DNA of 64,000 bases from Pseudomonas protegens (GCF_013407925.2 NZ_CP060201.1:1736001-1800000); one strand, 5' to 3'. Positions 46,412-55,691 are shown, numbered from the stretch's first letter. The notes: generated by a model not told the origin, from the sequence alone. Numbers and translations: made by a program.

Positions 46412-47709
46412 TGATTCAACGCTCTTGGCGGTATCTGCTGGCCACACTGGTGGTGCTGGCTGTGATGGCGGGTGGCGGCTACTGGTGGTGGAACCGCCCC
46501 GCCCCTGAACCGACCCTGGAACAACTGACCCAGGCCGACGGCTCGACCCTGACCCGTGTGACCCCGGGCACCAAGGCCAAGGCCCGGGTGGTGGTGGCGG
46601 TGCTGCCTGACGCCACCCTGACCGACAAGCAACTGCTGGCCCTGAGCCGCAGCGGCGCGGCGCAGATTGTCCAGGTGGTCCTGCCCAAGGACGACTGCAA
46701 GCTGCAGGAACAAGCCCTGCAAGACGCCCTGCCCCAGCTCAGTGGCCCGGCCACCCTGGTCAGCGGCATCGGCCCGGGCGCGGCCCTGGCCTGGCGCTGG
46801 ATCGCGACCCAGAACGACGACAAGGCCCAGGCGGTGTCGGTAGGCTTCACCATCAACCCGGCCCCCGGCTGCACCGATCCACTGCCCAAGACCCTGGCCC
46901 ACGGCCACTGGCTGGTGGCCTGGAACGACAACCCGGATGACGAAAGCGCCGGCTTCGTGCGTGACACCCCCAACGCCACCACCAGCATCAGCGACTACGA
47001 CATCCACCTGCCCCAGGTGCTGAACAACGAGCTGCGCAAGCTGCTGGTGGGTTCGGAAAACGGCGGCCTGAGCATCCCCGTGGTGGAAGTCCCGGCCGGC
47101 CAGGCCAAGGACACCGTGACCCTGTTCCTCTCCGGCGACGGCGGCTGGCGCGACCTGGACCGCGACGTGGCCGGCGAGATGGCCAAGATCGGCTACCCGG
47201 TGGTGGGCATCGACACCCTGCGCTACTACTGGCAGCACAAGACCCCGGAACAGAGCGCCATCGACCTCACCGAGCTGATGCAGCACTACCGGCAGAAGTG
47301 GGGCACCAAACGCTTCGTGCTGACCGGCTACTCCTTCGGCGCCGACGTGCTGCCGGCCATCTACAACCGCCTGCCGGAAGCCGAGCAACAGCGCATCGAC
47401 GCCATTATCCTGCTGGCCTTCGCCCGCACCGGCAGCTTCGAGATCGAAGTCGAAGGCTGGCTGGGCAACGCCGGCAAGGAAGCCGCCACCGGCCCGGAAA
47501 TGGCCAAGCTGCCTGCGGCCAAGGTGGTGTGCATCTATGGCGTGGAAGAGGTCGACGAAAGCGGTTGTACCGACAAGACCGCCGTGGGTGAAGCCATGAA
47601 GCTGCCAGGGGGCCATCACTTCGATGAGAACTACCCGGCACTGGCCAAGCGCCTGGTGGATGCCATCGAGAAGCGTCAGGTCAAGGATCAGGCTACTGCT
47701 CAAGAATGA
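46411..47709 (+). CDS. AcvB/VirJ-family aminoacyl-phosphatidylglycerol hydrolase
   Basis: A 432-residue exported alpha/beta-hydrolase with an N-terminal membrane anchor (YLLATLVVLAVMAGGGYWWW). The nucleophile motif is GYSFG with Ser308, preceded by the family segment FLSGDGGWRDLD. Members remove the amino acid from Lys-PG or Ala-PG in the periplasm. It overlaps mprF by one nt, so synthase and hydrolase are made together. Confidence 0.92.
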   Translation: MIQRSWRYLLATLVVLAVMAGGGYWWWNRPAPEPTLEQLTQADGSTLTRVTPGTKAKARVVVAVLPDATLTDKQLLALSRSGAAQIVQVVLPKDDCKLQEQALQDALPQLSGPATLVSGIGPGAALAWRWIATQNDDKAQAVSVGFTINPAPGCTDPLPKTLAHGHWLVAWNDNPDDESAGFVRDTPNATTSISDYDIHLPQVLNNELRKLLVGSENGGLSIPVVEVPAGQAKDTVTLFLSGDGGWRDLDRDVAGEMAKIGYPVVGIDTLRYYWQHKTPEQSAIDLTELMQHYRQKWGTKRFVLTGYSFGADVLPAIYNRLPEAEQQRIDAIILLAFARTGSFEIEVEGWLGNAGKEAATGPEMAKLPAAKVVCIYGVEEVDESGCTDKTAVGEAMKLPGGHHFDENYPALAKRLVDAIEKRQVKDQATAQE

Positions 47710-47726
47710 GCTGAGCCTCGCTCCAT

Positions 47727-47764
47727 AAAAGCCCCCGCAGCCTTGAAGCTGCGGGGGCTTTTTT
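47727..47764 (+). terminator. Terminator of the mprF operon
   Basis: A long perfect stem AAAAGCCCCCGCAGC / GCTGCGGGGGCTTTT and T tract. Confidence 0.93.
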
Positions 47765-47924
47765 ACATCAGCTGCCCCGTTGAAGACGGCTTAATTGCGG
47801 ATGACTACCGCGCAGCTTGTAGGCAAACTCCGAGAGTTGCGTAAGGGGTGCGTTTTGGGCACTTTGCTGCCTTGTTGGCCTTGGCTTCGACGGGCTAGGC
47901 TCCGGGAGTCGCTGAGCATTCAGT

Positions 47925-48131
47925 GACCGGGCTTGGAAACCCGAAGAACCTTGGCAACTAGCGCCCCGCTTGATTGCAGATAAATTTTGCGCCTGCAATC
48001 CATCTGTTATGGCGGCTGTGCGTGGGAGACCTTCGGGTCTGCCGGTTTCCTTGGTTTCCGGTTTTCCAACCTGCGCATAGCTGCCACCCATTCGCTTGGA
48101 AACGAACGTGGTAGCTCCTCAAACCTTGGAG
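47925..48131 (+). ncRNA. Structured RNA leader of the DUF3077 gene, candidate cis-regulatory element
   Basis: A multi-hairpin region directly before the start codon. P1: CGGG-CTTGGAAA-CCCG (47928-47943). P2: GATTGCAG / CTGCAATC (47972-47979 with 47993-48000). P3: a 12-bp closing stem GGCGGCTGTGCG (48011-48022) with CGCATAGCTGCC (48074-48085), enclosing a UUCG hairpin AGACC/GGTCT (48027-48040) and a CCGG/CCGG arm (48042-48045 with 48058-48061). P4: AGCTGCCAC (48079-48087) with GTGGTAGCT (48108-48116), capped by TTCG-CTTGGAAA-CGAA. P3 and P4 share 48079-48085, so they exclude each other. CTTGGA recurs over the ribosome site (48125-48130). Structure was read by eye, not computed. Confidence 0.7.
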
Positions 48132-48138
48132 TTGAACC

Positions 48139-48414
48139 ATGAACAATACAAACCCGCCTCAACTTTCAAATCTTAAAACAGTCGGCTTAAGCACTTTCCT
48201 TTACTGCTCGGAACGCCCGCTGTTCCAGGTCTGCCCCGGCCTGCCCATCGGCGACGCCCTGGCCCAAGCCTCCGATCTGCTGTCCCTGGCCAAGGCCTTC
48301 GCCGAGGACGCCGCCTACAGCAAGGACAGCGACCGTCACGCCTGGGCCGCGCACTACCTGACCGCCATGGGCAAGGCGGTGGTGGACGATGTGGTGCAGG
48401 CGCTCGCCGCGTAA
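48139..48414 (+). CDS. DUF3077 small protein
   Basis: A 91-residue soluble protein with the DUF3077 pattern LFQVCPGLPIGDALAQASDLLSLAKAFAED... HAWAAHYLTAMGKAVVDDV, mostly helical. The family is found mainly in Pseudomonas, often with several paralogues; the function is unknown. The ribosome site TTGGAG (48126-48131) lies 7 nt before the ATG and repeats the CTTGGA found in two upstream hairpin loops, suggesting translational control. Confidence 0.85.
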   Translation: MNNTNPPQLSNLKTVGLSTFLYCSERPLFQVCPGLPIGDALAQASDLLSLAKAFAEDAAYSKDSDRHAWAAHYLTAMGKAVVDDVVQALAA

Positions 48415-48479
48415 CGCGCGAGGGGCGGTCTCGCGAAAGCGTTCTGTTATCGGCATTGATGTTGGCTGTCGGGCCGTTA

Positions 48480-48502
48480 TCGCGAGCAAGCTCGCTCCTA
48501 CA
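48480..48502. repeat. Short palindromic repeat (GCGAGCAAGCTCGC type)
   Basis: TCGCGAGCAAGCTCGCTCCTACAG, a common Pseudomonas REP variant. A related copy is at 54895-54915. Confidence 0.7.
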
Positions 48503-48516
48503 GGGTCCGTGAAACG

Positions 48517-48553
48517 AAAAAGCCCCCGCTGCCGGCAGGCAACGGGGGCTTTT
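48517..48553 (-). terminator. Terminator of kup, usable from both sides
   Basis: AAAAGCCCCCG / CGGGGGCTTTT stem around a GCCGGC-containing loop. T tract on the minus strand follows the kup stop. Confidence 0.85.
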
Positions 48554-48565
48554 AGGGGCTCGGGT

Positions 48566-50467
48566 TTATATCTCGACCTGGGTGCCCAGTTCGATCACCC
48601 GGTTCACCGGCAGTTTGAAGAAGCGCAGGTTGCCGTTGGCGTTCTTCAACATGAAGGCGAACAGCGCCTCGCGCCAGCGGGCCATGCCTTCGAGCTTGGA
48701 GGCGATCACCGTCTCGCGGCTGAGGAAGTAGGTGGTGCGCATCGGGCTGAAGTCCAGTTCATCCAGGTGGCACAGCTTGAGGGCTTCCGGTACGTCCGGC
48801 TCGTCGGTGAAACCAAAATGCAGGATCACCCGGAAGAAGCCTTCGCCGTAGGAATCCACCTCGAAACGCCGCTGCGCAGGGACCCGGGGAATGTCCTCGT
48901 AGACCACGGTCAACAGCACCACTTGCTCATGCAGCACCTGGTTGTGCAGCAGGTTGTGCAGCAAGGCGTGGGGCACGGCGTCCGGACGCGCGGTGAGGAA
49001 CACTGCGGTGCCCTGGACCCGATGCGGCGGCTGCACGCGGATGCTGCCGATGAAGATCGGCAGCGGCAGCCCGCCTTCGTCCAGGCGGTCCACCAGCAGC
49101 TCCTTGCCGCGTTTCCAGGTGGTCATGAGGATGAACAGCACGATCCCCGCCAGTACCGGGAAGGCACCGCCCTGGACGATCTTCGGCACGTTGGCGGCGA
49201 AGAACAGCCCGTCCACCAGCAGGAAGCCCACCAAAATCGGCACGGTCAGCACCGGCGGCCATTTCCACAGCAGCAGCATCACCGCCGACACCAGGATGCT
49301 GGTGATCAGCATGGTCCCGGTCACCGCCACGCCGTAGGCCGAGGCCAGGGCGCCGGAGGACTCGAAACCGAGCACCAGCAGGATCACGCCCACCATCAGC
49401 GACCAGTTGACCGCGCCGATGTAGATCTGCCCCTGCTCGGCACTGGAGGTGTGCTGAATGTACATGCGCGGGATGTAGCCCAGTTGGATCGCCTGACGGG
49501 TCAGGGAGAAGGCCCCGGAAATCACCGCCTGGGAGGCGATCACCGTGGCCAGGGTCGCCAGCACCACCAGCGGAATCAGGGCCCAGCCCGGCGCCAGCAG
49601 GTAGAACGGGTTGCGCGCTGCGTCGGGGTTCTCCAGCAGCAACGCGCCCTGGCCGAAGTAGTTCAGCACCAGGGCCGGCAGCACCAGGGCGAACCAGGCC
49701 CGGGCAATCGGCTTGCGACCAAAGTGGCCCATGTCGGCGTACAGGGCCTCAGCGCCAGTCAGCGCCAGCACCACGGCGCCGAGAATGGCCACGCCCATGC
49801 CGGGATGGACGATGAAGAAGCGCACGCCCCACACCGGGTTCAGTGCCTGCAGCACTTCCGGATGCTGGAGAATGCCGTTGACCCCCAAGCCGCCCAGCAC
49901 CAGGAACCAGGCCACCATCACCGGGCCAAACAGCTTGCCGATGCGGTCGGTGCCGTGTTTCTGGATCAGAAACAGCGCCACCAGCACCACCAGCGCCATG
50001 GGCACCACCCAGTGCTCCAGGCCGCTGAACGCCAGTTCCAGCCCTTCCACCGCCGACAATACCGAGATCGCCGGGGTGATCATGCTGTCGCCGTAGAACA
50101 AGGCGGCGCCGATCAAGCCGAGAATCACCAGCACCGAACGCAGGCGTGGATAGGAGCCGGCCGCACGCCGGGCCAGTGCCGTCAGGGCCATGATGCCGCC
50201 CTCGCCCTGGTTGTCGGCGCGCAGGATGAACAGCACGTACTTGATCGAAACGACCCAGATCAACGACCAGAAAATCAGCGCCAGGATGCCAAACACCCCA
50301 TCGTGGTTGACCTGAACGCCATAACTGCCGGAAAACACCTCTTTGAGGGTATAGAGCGGGCTGGTGCCAATATCGCCGTACACCACCCCGACCGCCGCCA
50401 CCAGCATCCCCAGAGGCTTAGCCCCGGAGTGCTCGCCACTCACCGCCTGACCATTTGCCTGACCCAT
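48566..50467 (-). CDS. kup: Kup low-affinity K+ transporter
   Basis: A 633-residue potassium uptake protein with about 12 membrane helices and a C-terminal cytoplasmic domain. The N-terminal block [19 protein letters not shown] and helix motif [18 protein letters not shown] are diagnostic of KUP/HAK. ATG 50467 follows AGGAG by 6 nt; the TTG one codon upstream is not needed. Confidence 0.95.
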   Translation of the reverse strand: MGQANGQAVSGEHSGAKPLGMLVAAVGVVYGDIGTSPLYTLKEVFSGSYGVQVNHDGVFGILALIFWSLIWVVSIKYVLFILRADNQGEGGIMALTALARRAAGSYPRLRSVLVILGLIGAALFYGDSMITPAISVLSAVEGLELAFSGLEHWVVPMALVVLVALFLIQKHGTDRIGKLFGPVMVAWFLVLGGLGVNGILQHPEVLQALNPVWGVRFFIVHPGMGVAILGAVVLALTGAEALYADMGHFGRKPIARAWFALVLPALVLNYFGQGALLLENPDAARNPFYLLAPGWALIPLVVLATLATVIASQAVISGAFSLTRQAIQLGYIPRMYIQHTSSAEQGQIYIGAVNWSLMVGVILLVLGFESSGALASAYGVAVTGTMLITSILVSAVMLLLWKWPPVLTVPILVGFLLVDGLFFAANVPKIVQGGAFPVLAGIVLFILMTTWKRGKELLVDRLDEGGLPLPIFIGSIRVQPPHRVQGTAVFLTARPDAVPHALLHNLLHNQVLHEQVVLLTVVYEDIPRVPAQRRFEVDSYGEGFFRVILHFGFTDEPDVPEALKLCHLDELDFSPMRTTYFLSRETVIASKLEGMARWREALFAFMLKNANGNLRFFKLPVNRVIELGTQVEI

Positions 50468-50787
50468 CAATGACTCCTACTACCAAGACCGGGGCTTCTT
50501 ATATAGAAAGCGTAAGGTTATACAAGGCCTATTCTCTAAACTTGTGCAGTTTTACAGGTCACTTGCAGATTTTTATTACCACTGAGTGCCTAACTTACGC
50601 CGCATGAAAACCACCGGGCATAACGCGAGGAAGCATAGTCCAGCGCTCGTCGTATTTCCCCTGCATAAAGCTGGTCAAGCGCGTCGACCATCGCTAGAAT
50701 TGCGCACTTTTTGATCAGAGGCGCAGCCAGCGCCCAACTGTCGCACTTGCCCCCCAAGTGGCTCGACACCCAATACCGAGGTTAGAC
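50468..50787. other. 320-nt divergent intergenic region kup/rimO
   Basis: Promoter region for both genes, AT-rich around 50495-50585. No gene, repeat or confident motif found. Confidence 0.5.
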
Positions 50788-52125
50788 ATGTCCACCCCCT
50801 CCGCGCCGGCCAACCCGAAAGTCGGCTTCGTATCCCTGGGTTGCCCAAAAGCTCTGGTCGACTCCGAGCGCATCCTCACTCAACTGCGCATGGAAGGCTA
50901 TGACGTGGTGTCCACCTACCAGGACGCCGATGTCGTGGTGGTCAACACCTGCGGTTTCATCGACTCGGCCAAGGCCGAATCCCTGGAAGTGATCGGCGAA
51001 GCCATCAAGGAAAACGGCAAGGTCATCGTCACCGGCTGCATGGGCGTCGAAGAAGGCAATATCCGTGACGTGCACCCCAGCGTGCTGGCCGTGACCGGTC
51101 CGCAGCAGTACGAGCAGGTGGTCAATGCCGTGCACGAAGTGGTGCCGCCGAAACAGGACCACAACCCGCTGATCGACCTGGTGCCGCCGCAAGGCATCAA
51201 GCTGACCCCGCGCCACTACGCCTACCTGAAGATTTCCGAAGGCTGCAACCACAGCTGCAGCTTCTGCATCATCCCGTCGATGCGCGGCAAGCTGGTCAGC
51301 CGCCCGGTGGGCGATGTGCTCGACGAGGCCCAGCGCCTGGTCAAGTCCGGGGTCAAGGAACTGCTGGTGATCTCCCAGGACACCAGCGCCTACGGCGTCG
51401 ACGTCAAGTACCGCACCGGCTTCTGGAACGGCGCGCCGGTGAAGACCCGCATGACCGAGCTCTGCGAAGCCCTGAGCACCCTGGGGGTCTGGGTACGTCT
51501 GCACTACGTGTACCCGTACCCGCACGTGGACGAGCTGATTCCGCTGATGGCCGCCGGCAAGATCCTGCCGTACCTGGACATCCCGTTCCAGCACGCCAGC
51601 CCGAAAGTGCTCAAGGCCATGAAGCGTCCGGCCTTCGAAGACAAGACCCTGGCGCGGATCAAGGCCTGGCGCGAGATCTGCCCGGAGCTGATCATCCGTT
51701 CGACCTTTATCGTCGGCTTCCCCGGCGAAACCGAGGAAGACTTCCAGTACCTGCTCAACTGGCTGACTGAAGCCCAGCTGGACCGTGTTGGTTGCTTCCA
51801 GTACTCGCCGGTGGAAGGCGCTCCGGCCAACGACCTGGACCTGGAAGTGGTCCCGGACGAGGTCAAGCAGGACCGTTGGGAGCGCTTCATGGCGCACCAG
51901 CAGGAAATCAGCTCGGCGCGCCTGCAACAGCGCATCGGCAAAGAGATCGAAGTGCTGATCGACGAAGTGGATGAGAATGGCGCCGTGGGCCGCTGCTTCT
52001 TCGATGCCCCGGAGATCGACGGCAATGTGTTCATCGACGGCGCGGGCGACCTGAAGCCGGGCGACAAGGTTTGGTGCCGGGTCACCGACGCCGACGAATA
52101 CGACCTCTGGGCCGAAACCCTGTAA
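50788..52125 (+). CDS. rimO: Ribosomal protein S12 methylthiotransferase RimO
   Basis: A 445-residue radical SAM enzyme that adds a methylthio group to Asp88/89 of ribosomal protein S12. The N-terminal UPF0004 domain starts [20 protein letters not shown]. The radical SAM motif is CNHSCSFC, and a C-terminal TRAM domain follows ([11 protein letters not shown]... [16 protein letters not shown]). GAGG precedes ATG 50788. The cluster Cys in the first domain (VNTCGF, TGCMG) are present. Confidence 0.97.
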   Translation: MSTPSAPANPKVGFVSLGCPKALVDSERILTQLRMEGYDVVSTYQDADVVVVNTCGFIDSAKAESLEVIGEAIKENGKVIVTGCMGVEEGNIRDVHPSVLAVTGPQQYEQVVNAVHEVVPPKQDHNPLIDLVPPQGIKLTPRHYAYLKISEGCNHSCSFCIIPSMRGKLVSRPVGDVLDEAQRLVKSGVKELLVISQDTSAYGVDVKYRTGFWNGAPVKTRMTELCEALSTLGVWVRLHYVYPYPHVDELIPLMAAGKILPYLDIPFQHASPKVLKAMKRPAFEDKTLARIKAWREICPELIIRSTFIVGFPGETEEDFQYLLNWLTEAQLDRVGCFQYSPVEGAPANDLDLEVVPDEVKQDRWERFMAHQQEISSARLQQRIGKEIEVLIDEVDENGAVGRCFFDAPEIDGNVFIDGAGDLKPGDKVWCRVTDADEYDLWAETL

Positions 52126-52142
52126 GGCGTAAAAAAACTGCC

Positions 52143-52178
52143 AAGCCCCGCTCTCGTCACGAGATGCGGGGCTTTTTT
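52143..52178 (+). terminator. Terminator of rimO
   Basis: GCCCCGC / GCGGGGC outer stem with an inner CTCG/CGAG, then a T6 tract. Confidence 0.9.
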
Positions 52179-52222
52179 CGGTCTATCGTTAGCCCTTGCC
52201 AATCACCTCAGGGGCACACCGC

Positions 52223-52696
52223 ATGCGCCACCACTCGGTCATCCACACCCCCAAACTCAGCGACTACCCGGAACTGGTGCGCGTCTGGGAAGCCTCGGTG
52301 CGCGCCACCCACGACTTTCTTCCGGACAGCTATATAGAGCAGCTGAGGAACCTGGTGCTGACCCGCTACCTGGACGCGGTGATGTTGATCTGTACCCGGG
52401 ATCAGCGCCAGCGCATCACCGGTTTTGCTGGCGTGGCGGCGGGCAAGATCGAGATGCTGTTCATCGACCCGGCCCATCGTGGCCAGGGCCTGGGCCGACA
52501 ATTGCTGCACTACGCGGTGGAGCACTTGAACGCCTATCAGTTGGACGTCAACGAACAGAATCCCCAGGCCTTGGGTTTCTACTTCAAGCAGGGGTTCGAA
52601 GTGGTCGGCCGCTCGGAACAGGACGGCCTGGGCCAGCCCTACCCGCTGCTGCACATGCGCCTGAAACAGCCGCAGCGACAGGCCTTGCGCGGCTAA
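52223..52696 (+). CDS. GNAT-family N-acetyltransferase (YjaB-like)
   Basis: A 157-residue acetyltransferase with the acetyl-CoA loop DPAHRGQGLGRQLL and LDVNEQNPQALGFYFKQGFEVVGR in the C-terminal half, as in YjaB-type enzymes. The substrate is unknown. ATG 52223 is chosen with CAGGGG upstream. Confidence 0.88.
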   Translation: MRHHSVIHTPKLSDYPELVRVWEASVRATHDFLPDSYIEQLRNLVLTRYLDAVMLICTRDQRQRITGFAGVAAGKIEMLFIDPAHRGQGLGRQLLHYAVEHLNAYQLDVNEQNPQALGFYFKQGFEVVGRSEQDGLGQPYPLLHMRLKQPQRQALRG

Positions 52697-52778
52697 AAGC
52701 CACAGCCGGCAAATGGACCCGCGATTAACCGGCGCCAGGCAGGTACAATAGCCGCCCTCTTTTGATACGGCCCCTGAC

Positions 52779-53489
52779 ATGACTGACCCGATTCGTCTCT
52801 CCAAACGCCTCATCGAACTGGTCGGCTGCTCCCGCCGGGAGGCTGAGCTGTTCATCGAGGGCGGCTGGGTCACCGTAGACGGCGAAGTCATCGACGAACC
52901 GCAGTTCAAGGTCGGCGCGCAAACCGTCGTGCTCGACCCCGAGGCCAAGGCCACCGCACCGGAGCCGGTGACCATCCTGCTCAACGTACCCGCTGGCCAG
53001 GACCTGGACAGCGCCCTGCAATCCATCAGCGCCGACAGCCTGTCGGACGAGCACCGCTACGGCAAACGTCCGCTGCGCGGGCACTTCCTGCGCCTGACCG
53101 CCAGTGAAGACCTGCAGCCCAACGCCAGCGGCCTGCTGGTGTTCACCCAGGACTGGAAGGTGCTGCGCAAGCTGACCGCGGACGCGGCCAAGATCGAGCA
53201 GGAATACGTGGTCGAGGTCGAAGGCGAGATGATCGACCACGGCCTCAACCGCCTGAACCACGGCCTGACCTACAAGGGTCGCGAGCTGCCGCCGGTCAAA
53301 GCCAGCTGGCAGAACGAAAACCGCCTGCGCTTCGCTCTGAAGAACCCGCAGCCGGGGGTGATCGCGCTGTTTTGCCAGGCCGTCGGCCTCAAGGTCGTCG
53401 CCATTCGCCGCATCCGGATCGGCGGCGTGTCCATCGGCAAGGTGCCGCTGGGCCAGTGGCGCTACCTGTCGGCCAAAGAGAAGTTCTAA
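52779..53489 (+). CDS. RsuA-family rRNA pseudouridine synthase homologue lacking the catalytic Asp
   Basis: A 236-residue protein with an N-terminal S4 RNA-binding domain (LSKRLIELVGCSRREAELFIEGGWVTVDGEVI) and a RsuA/RluB/E-type domain. The family motif R-L-D-x-x-T-S-G-L-L is here D-L-Gln113-P-N-A-S-G-L-L: the catalytic Asp position holds Gln and no nearby Asp aligns. The C-terminal VVAIRRIRIGGVSIGKVPLGQWRYL is well kept. It may bind RNA without modifying it. The annotation as active enzyme should be doubted. Confidence 0.85.
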   Translation: MTDPIRLSKRLIELVGCSRREAELFIEGGWVTVDGEVIDEPQFKVGAQTVVLDPEAKATAPEPVTILLNVPAGQDLDSALQSISADSLSDEHRYGKRPLRGHFLRLTASEDLQPNASGLLVFTQDWKVLRKLTADAAKIEQEYVVEVEGEMIDHGLNRLNHGLTYKGRELPPVKASWQNENRLRFALKNPQPGVIALFCQAVGLKVVAIRRIRIGGVSIGKVPLGQWRYLSAKEKF

Positions 53490-53555
53490 AGCCGCCCCCA
53501 TTCAGACGCCGTGCCCTGGCACGGCGCTCCACGCGCATTGATCAGGACTGTAACC

Positions 53556-54017
53556 ATGATTCATAACGATGTACTGCGCAGCGTGCGCTACATGCTCGAC
53601 ATCAGCGACAAGAAGGTCGTGGACATCATCAAGCTCACCGGCTTCAAGGTCAGCCTGAACGACATCGTCAGCTACCTGAAGAAGGACGAGGAAGAAGGCT
53701 TCGTGCACTGCCCGGACGAAGTCATGGCGCACTTCCTCGATGGCCTGGTGATCTTCAAGCGCGGCAAGGACGAAAGCCGTCCGCCACTGCCGATCGAACT
53801 GCCGGTGACCAACAACATCATCCTGAAGAAGCTGCGGGTGGCCTTCGAACTCAAGGAAGAGGACATGCACGCGGTGCTCAAGGCCGCCGACTTCCCGGTG
53901 TCCAAGCCCGAGCTGAGCGCGCTGTTTCGCAAGTTCGGCCACACCAACTACCGCCCCTGCGGCGACCAGTTGCTGCGCAACTTCCTCAAGGGCCTGACCC
54001 TGCGGGTTAGAGCTTAA
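53556..54017 (+). CDS. DUF1456 (YehS-like) protein
   Basis: A 153-residue protein made of two similar helical repeats, each with NDVLRSVRYMLDISDKKVVDIIKLTGFKVS / NNIILKKLRVAFELKEEDMHAVLKAADFPVS. This is the DUF1456/YehS signature. Function unknown. ATG 53556 lies after AGGACTG. Confidence 0.92.
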   Translation: MIHNDVLRSVRYMLDISDKKVVDIIKLTGFKVSLNDIVSYLKKDEEEGFVHCPDEVMAHFLDGLVIFKRGKDESRPPLPIELPVTNNIILKKLRVAFELKEEDMHAVLKAADFPVSKPELSALFRKFGHTNYRPCGDQLLRNFLKGLTLRVRA

Positions 54018-54092
54018 GACAGCTGCAAGCTTCAAGCTGCCCGTTCAACGCTTGTAGCTTGCGGCTTGTGGCTCAAAGCTTGAGGCTTGCCA
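54018..54092. repeat. Short degenerate AGCTT/GCTTG repeat tract
   Basis: Repeated copies of AGCTT/GCTTG/GGCTTG in both senses (GCTGCAAGCTTCAAGCTGC, CTTGTAGCTTGCGGCTTGTGGC, AAAGCTTGAGGCTTGCC) between two co-directional genes. It can fold into several hairpins. Confidence 0.6.
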
Positions 54093-54093
54093 A

Positions 54094-54789
54094 ATGACCT
54101 ACAGCGTTTCCCCCATCGGCTTCGTGCGCTCCTGCTTCAAGGAGAAGTTCGCCATCCCGCGCCAGCCGCAACTGGCGCCGGCCGCTCGCGGCGTATTGGA
54201 ACTGGTGGCGCCCTTCGATCAGGGCGATGCGGTGCAAGGGCTGGAGCAGGTCAGCCATGTCTGGCTGCTGTTCCTGTTTCACCAGGCCCTGGAAGACAAG
54301 CCGCGGCTCAAGGTGCGCCCGCCGCGCCTGGGGGGCAACAAGTCCATGGGGGTCTTTGCCACCCGCGCCACCCACCGCCCCAATGGCATCGGCCAGTCGG
54401 TGGTGAAGCTGGACAAGGTCGAGGCCAATCGCCTATGGATCTCCGGCATCGACCTGCTGGACGGCACGCCGATCCTCGATATCAAGCCCTACGTGCCTTA
54501 CGCCGACATCATTCCCGCAGCGAGCAATGAGATCGCCAGCGCCGCACCGCAGATTATTCCGGTGCAGTGGCAGGACAATGCCCGGCAACAGGCTCAGATC
54601 CACGCTCAGCGGCTCCAGGAGCCCCTAGTGGAACTGATCGAACAGTGCCTGGCCCAGGACCCGCGTCCGGCCTATCAGGTGCCTACTGCCGAGCGGGAAT
54701 ACGGCGCGCAGTTCTGGGACCTTGATGTGCGCTGGCATTACCCCGAGCCGGGGCTGATCCGGGTGCTGGAAGTGGTCCCGGCGGGCTGA
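54094..54789 (+). CDS. trmO: tRNA (t6A37) methyltransferase TrmO (TsaA)
   Basis: A 231-residue SAM enzyme that N6-methylates t6A37 in tRNA-Thr. It shows SPIGFVRSCFKEKFAIPRQP, SHVWLLFLFH and PRLGGNKSMGVFATRATHRPNGIGQS, all hallmarks of the UPF0066/TsaA fold, plus a C-terminal extension. Confidence 0.93.
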   Translation: MTYSVSPIGFVRSCFKEKFAIPRQPQLAPAARGVLELVAPFDQGDAVQGLEQVSHVWLLFLFHQALEDKPRLKVRPPRLGGNKSMGVFATRATHRPNGIGQSVVKLDKVEANRLWISGIDLLDGTPILDIKPYVPYADIIPAASNEIASAAPQIIPVQWQDNARQQAQIHAQRLQEPLVELIEQCLAQDPRPAYQVPTAEREYGAQFWDLDVRWHYPEPGLIRVLEVVPAG

Positions 54790-54801
54790 ACCGCGGAAAC
54801 G

Positions 54802-54841
54802 AAAAAGCCCGCGTTGCCTTTCCAGGCAACGCGGGCTTTTC
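54802..54841 (+). terminator. Terminator of trmO
   Basis: A perfect 17-bp stem AAAAGCCCGCGTTGCCT / AGGCAACGCGGGCTTTT with a TTCC loop and T tract. It is symmetrical, so it can also end fpr transcripts. Confidence 0.93.
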
Positions 54842-54894
54842 TGTATTCGGGAGATCGCGCCCAATCAGCACCAATGCGCTGCTTGGGCGATCTT

Positions 54895-54915
54895 CGCGAG
54901 CAAGCTCGCTGCTAC
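54895..54915. repeat. Short palindromic repeat at the 3' end of fpr
   Basis: TTCGCGAGCAAGCTCGCTGCTA, of the same type as at 48480. Its last bases contain the fpr stop codon (CTA at 54912-54914). Confidence 0.65.
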
Positions 54916-55691
54916 TTTTCGACGAAGGCGCGTTCGATCAGGTAGTCGCCCGGTTCGCGCATGCGCGGCGAAACGGTCAGGCCGAAGCTGTTGAGCACTT
55001 CGCTGGTTTCTTCCAGCATGCTCGGGCTGCCGCACAGCATGGCGCGGTCGTCCTGCGGGTTGATCGGTGGCAGACCGATGTCGCGGAACAGCTTGCCGCT
55101 GCGCATCAGGTCGGTGAGACGGCCTTCGTTCTCGAACGGCTCGCGGGTGACGGTGGGGTAGTAGATCAACTTCTCACGCAGTGCTTCGCCGAAGAACTCG
55201 TTCTGTGGCAGATGCTCGGTGATGAACTCGCGGTAGGCGACTTCGTTGACGTAGCGAACGCCGTGGCACAGGATCACTTTTTCGAAACGCTCGTAGGTTT
55301 CCGGATCCTGGATCACGCTCATAAACGGCGCCAGGCCGGTGCCGGTGCTGAGCAGATACAGGTGTTTGCCCGGCTTCAAGTCATCCAGCACCAGGGTGCC
55401 GGTAGGCTTCTTGCTGATGATGATCTCGTCGCCTTCCTTCAGATGCTGCAACTGGGAAGTCAACGGACCGTCTGGAACCTTGATGCTGAAGAATTCGAGA
55501 TGCTCTTCCCAGTTCGGGCTGGCAATGGAGTAGGCACGCATAAGCGGACGGCCATTGGGCTGTTGCAGGCCGATCATCACGAACTGACCGTTCTCGAAGC
55601 GCAGACCCGGGTCGCGGGTGCACTTGAAGCTGAACAGAGTGTCATTCCAGTGATGAACACTGAGGACACGCTCGTGGTTCATGTTGCTCAT
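54912..55691 (-). CDS. fpr: Ferredoxin/flavodoxin-NADP+ reductase Fpr
   Basis: A 259-residue FAD enzyme that passes electrons between NADPH and ferredoxin and aids oxidative stress defence. FAD-binding RAYSIASP, NADP-binding STGTGLAPFMSVI, and the C-terminal AMLCGSPSMLEETSEVLNSFG and YLIERAFVEK fit bacterial subclass Fpr. It is divergent from the LysR gene finR, its known activator in Pseudomonas. Confidence 0.95.
   Translation of the reverse strand: MSNMNHERVLSVHHWNDTLFSFKCTRDPGLRFENGQFVMIGLQQPNGRPLMRAYSIASPNWEEHLEFFSIKVPDGPLTSQLQHLKEGDEIIISKKPTGTLVLDDLKPGKHLYLLSTGTGLAPFMSVIQDPETYERFEKVILCHGVRYVNEVAYREFITEHLPQNEFFGEALREKLIYYPTVTREPFENEGRLTDLMRSGKLFRDIGLPPINPQDDRAMLCGSPSMLEETSEVLNSFGLTVSPRMREPGDYLIERAFVEK

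Noticed and set aside
47768..48091. 107-codon minus-strand frame over the DUF3077 leader
   Set aside because: It runs through the structured RNA elements and terminator flank; composition is not protein-like and the RNA reading explains the conservation-like features.
48389..50473. 694-codon plus-strand frame opposite kup
   Set aside because: His/Gln/Arg-rich shadow of the kup gene; no start context.
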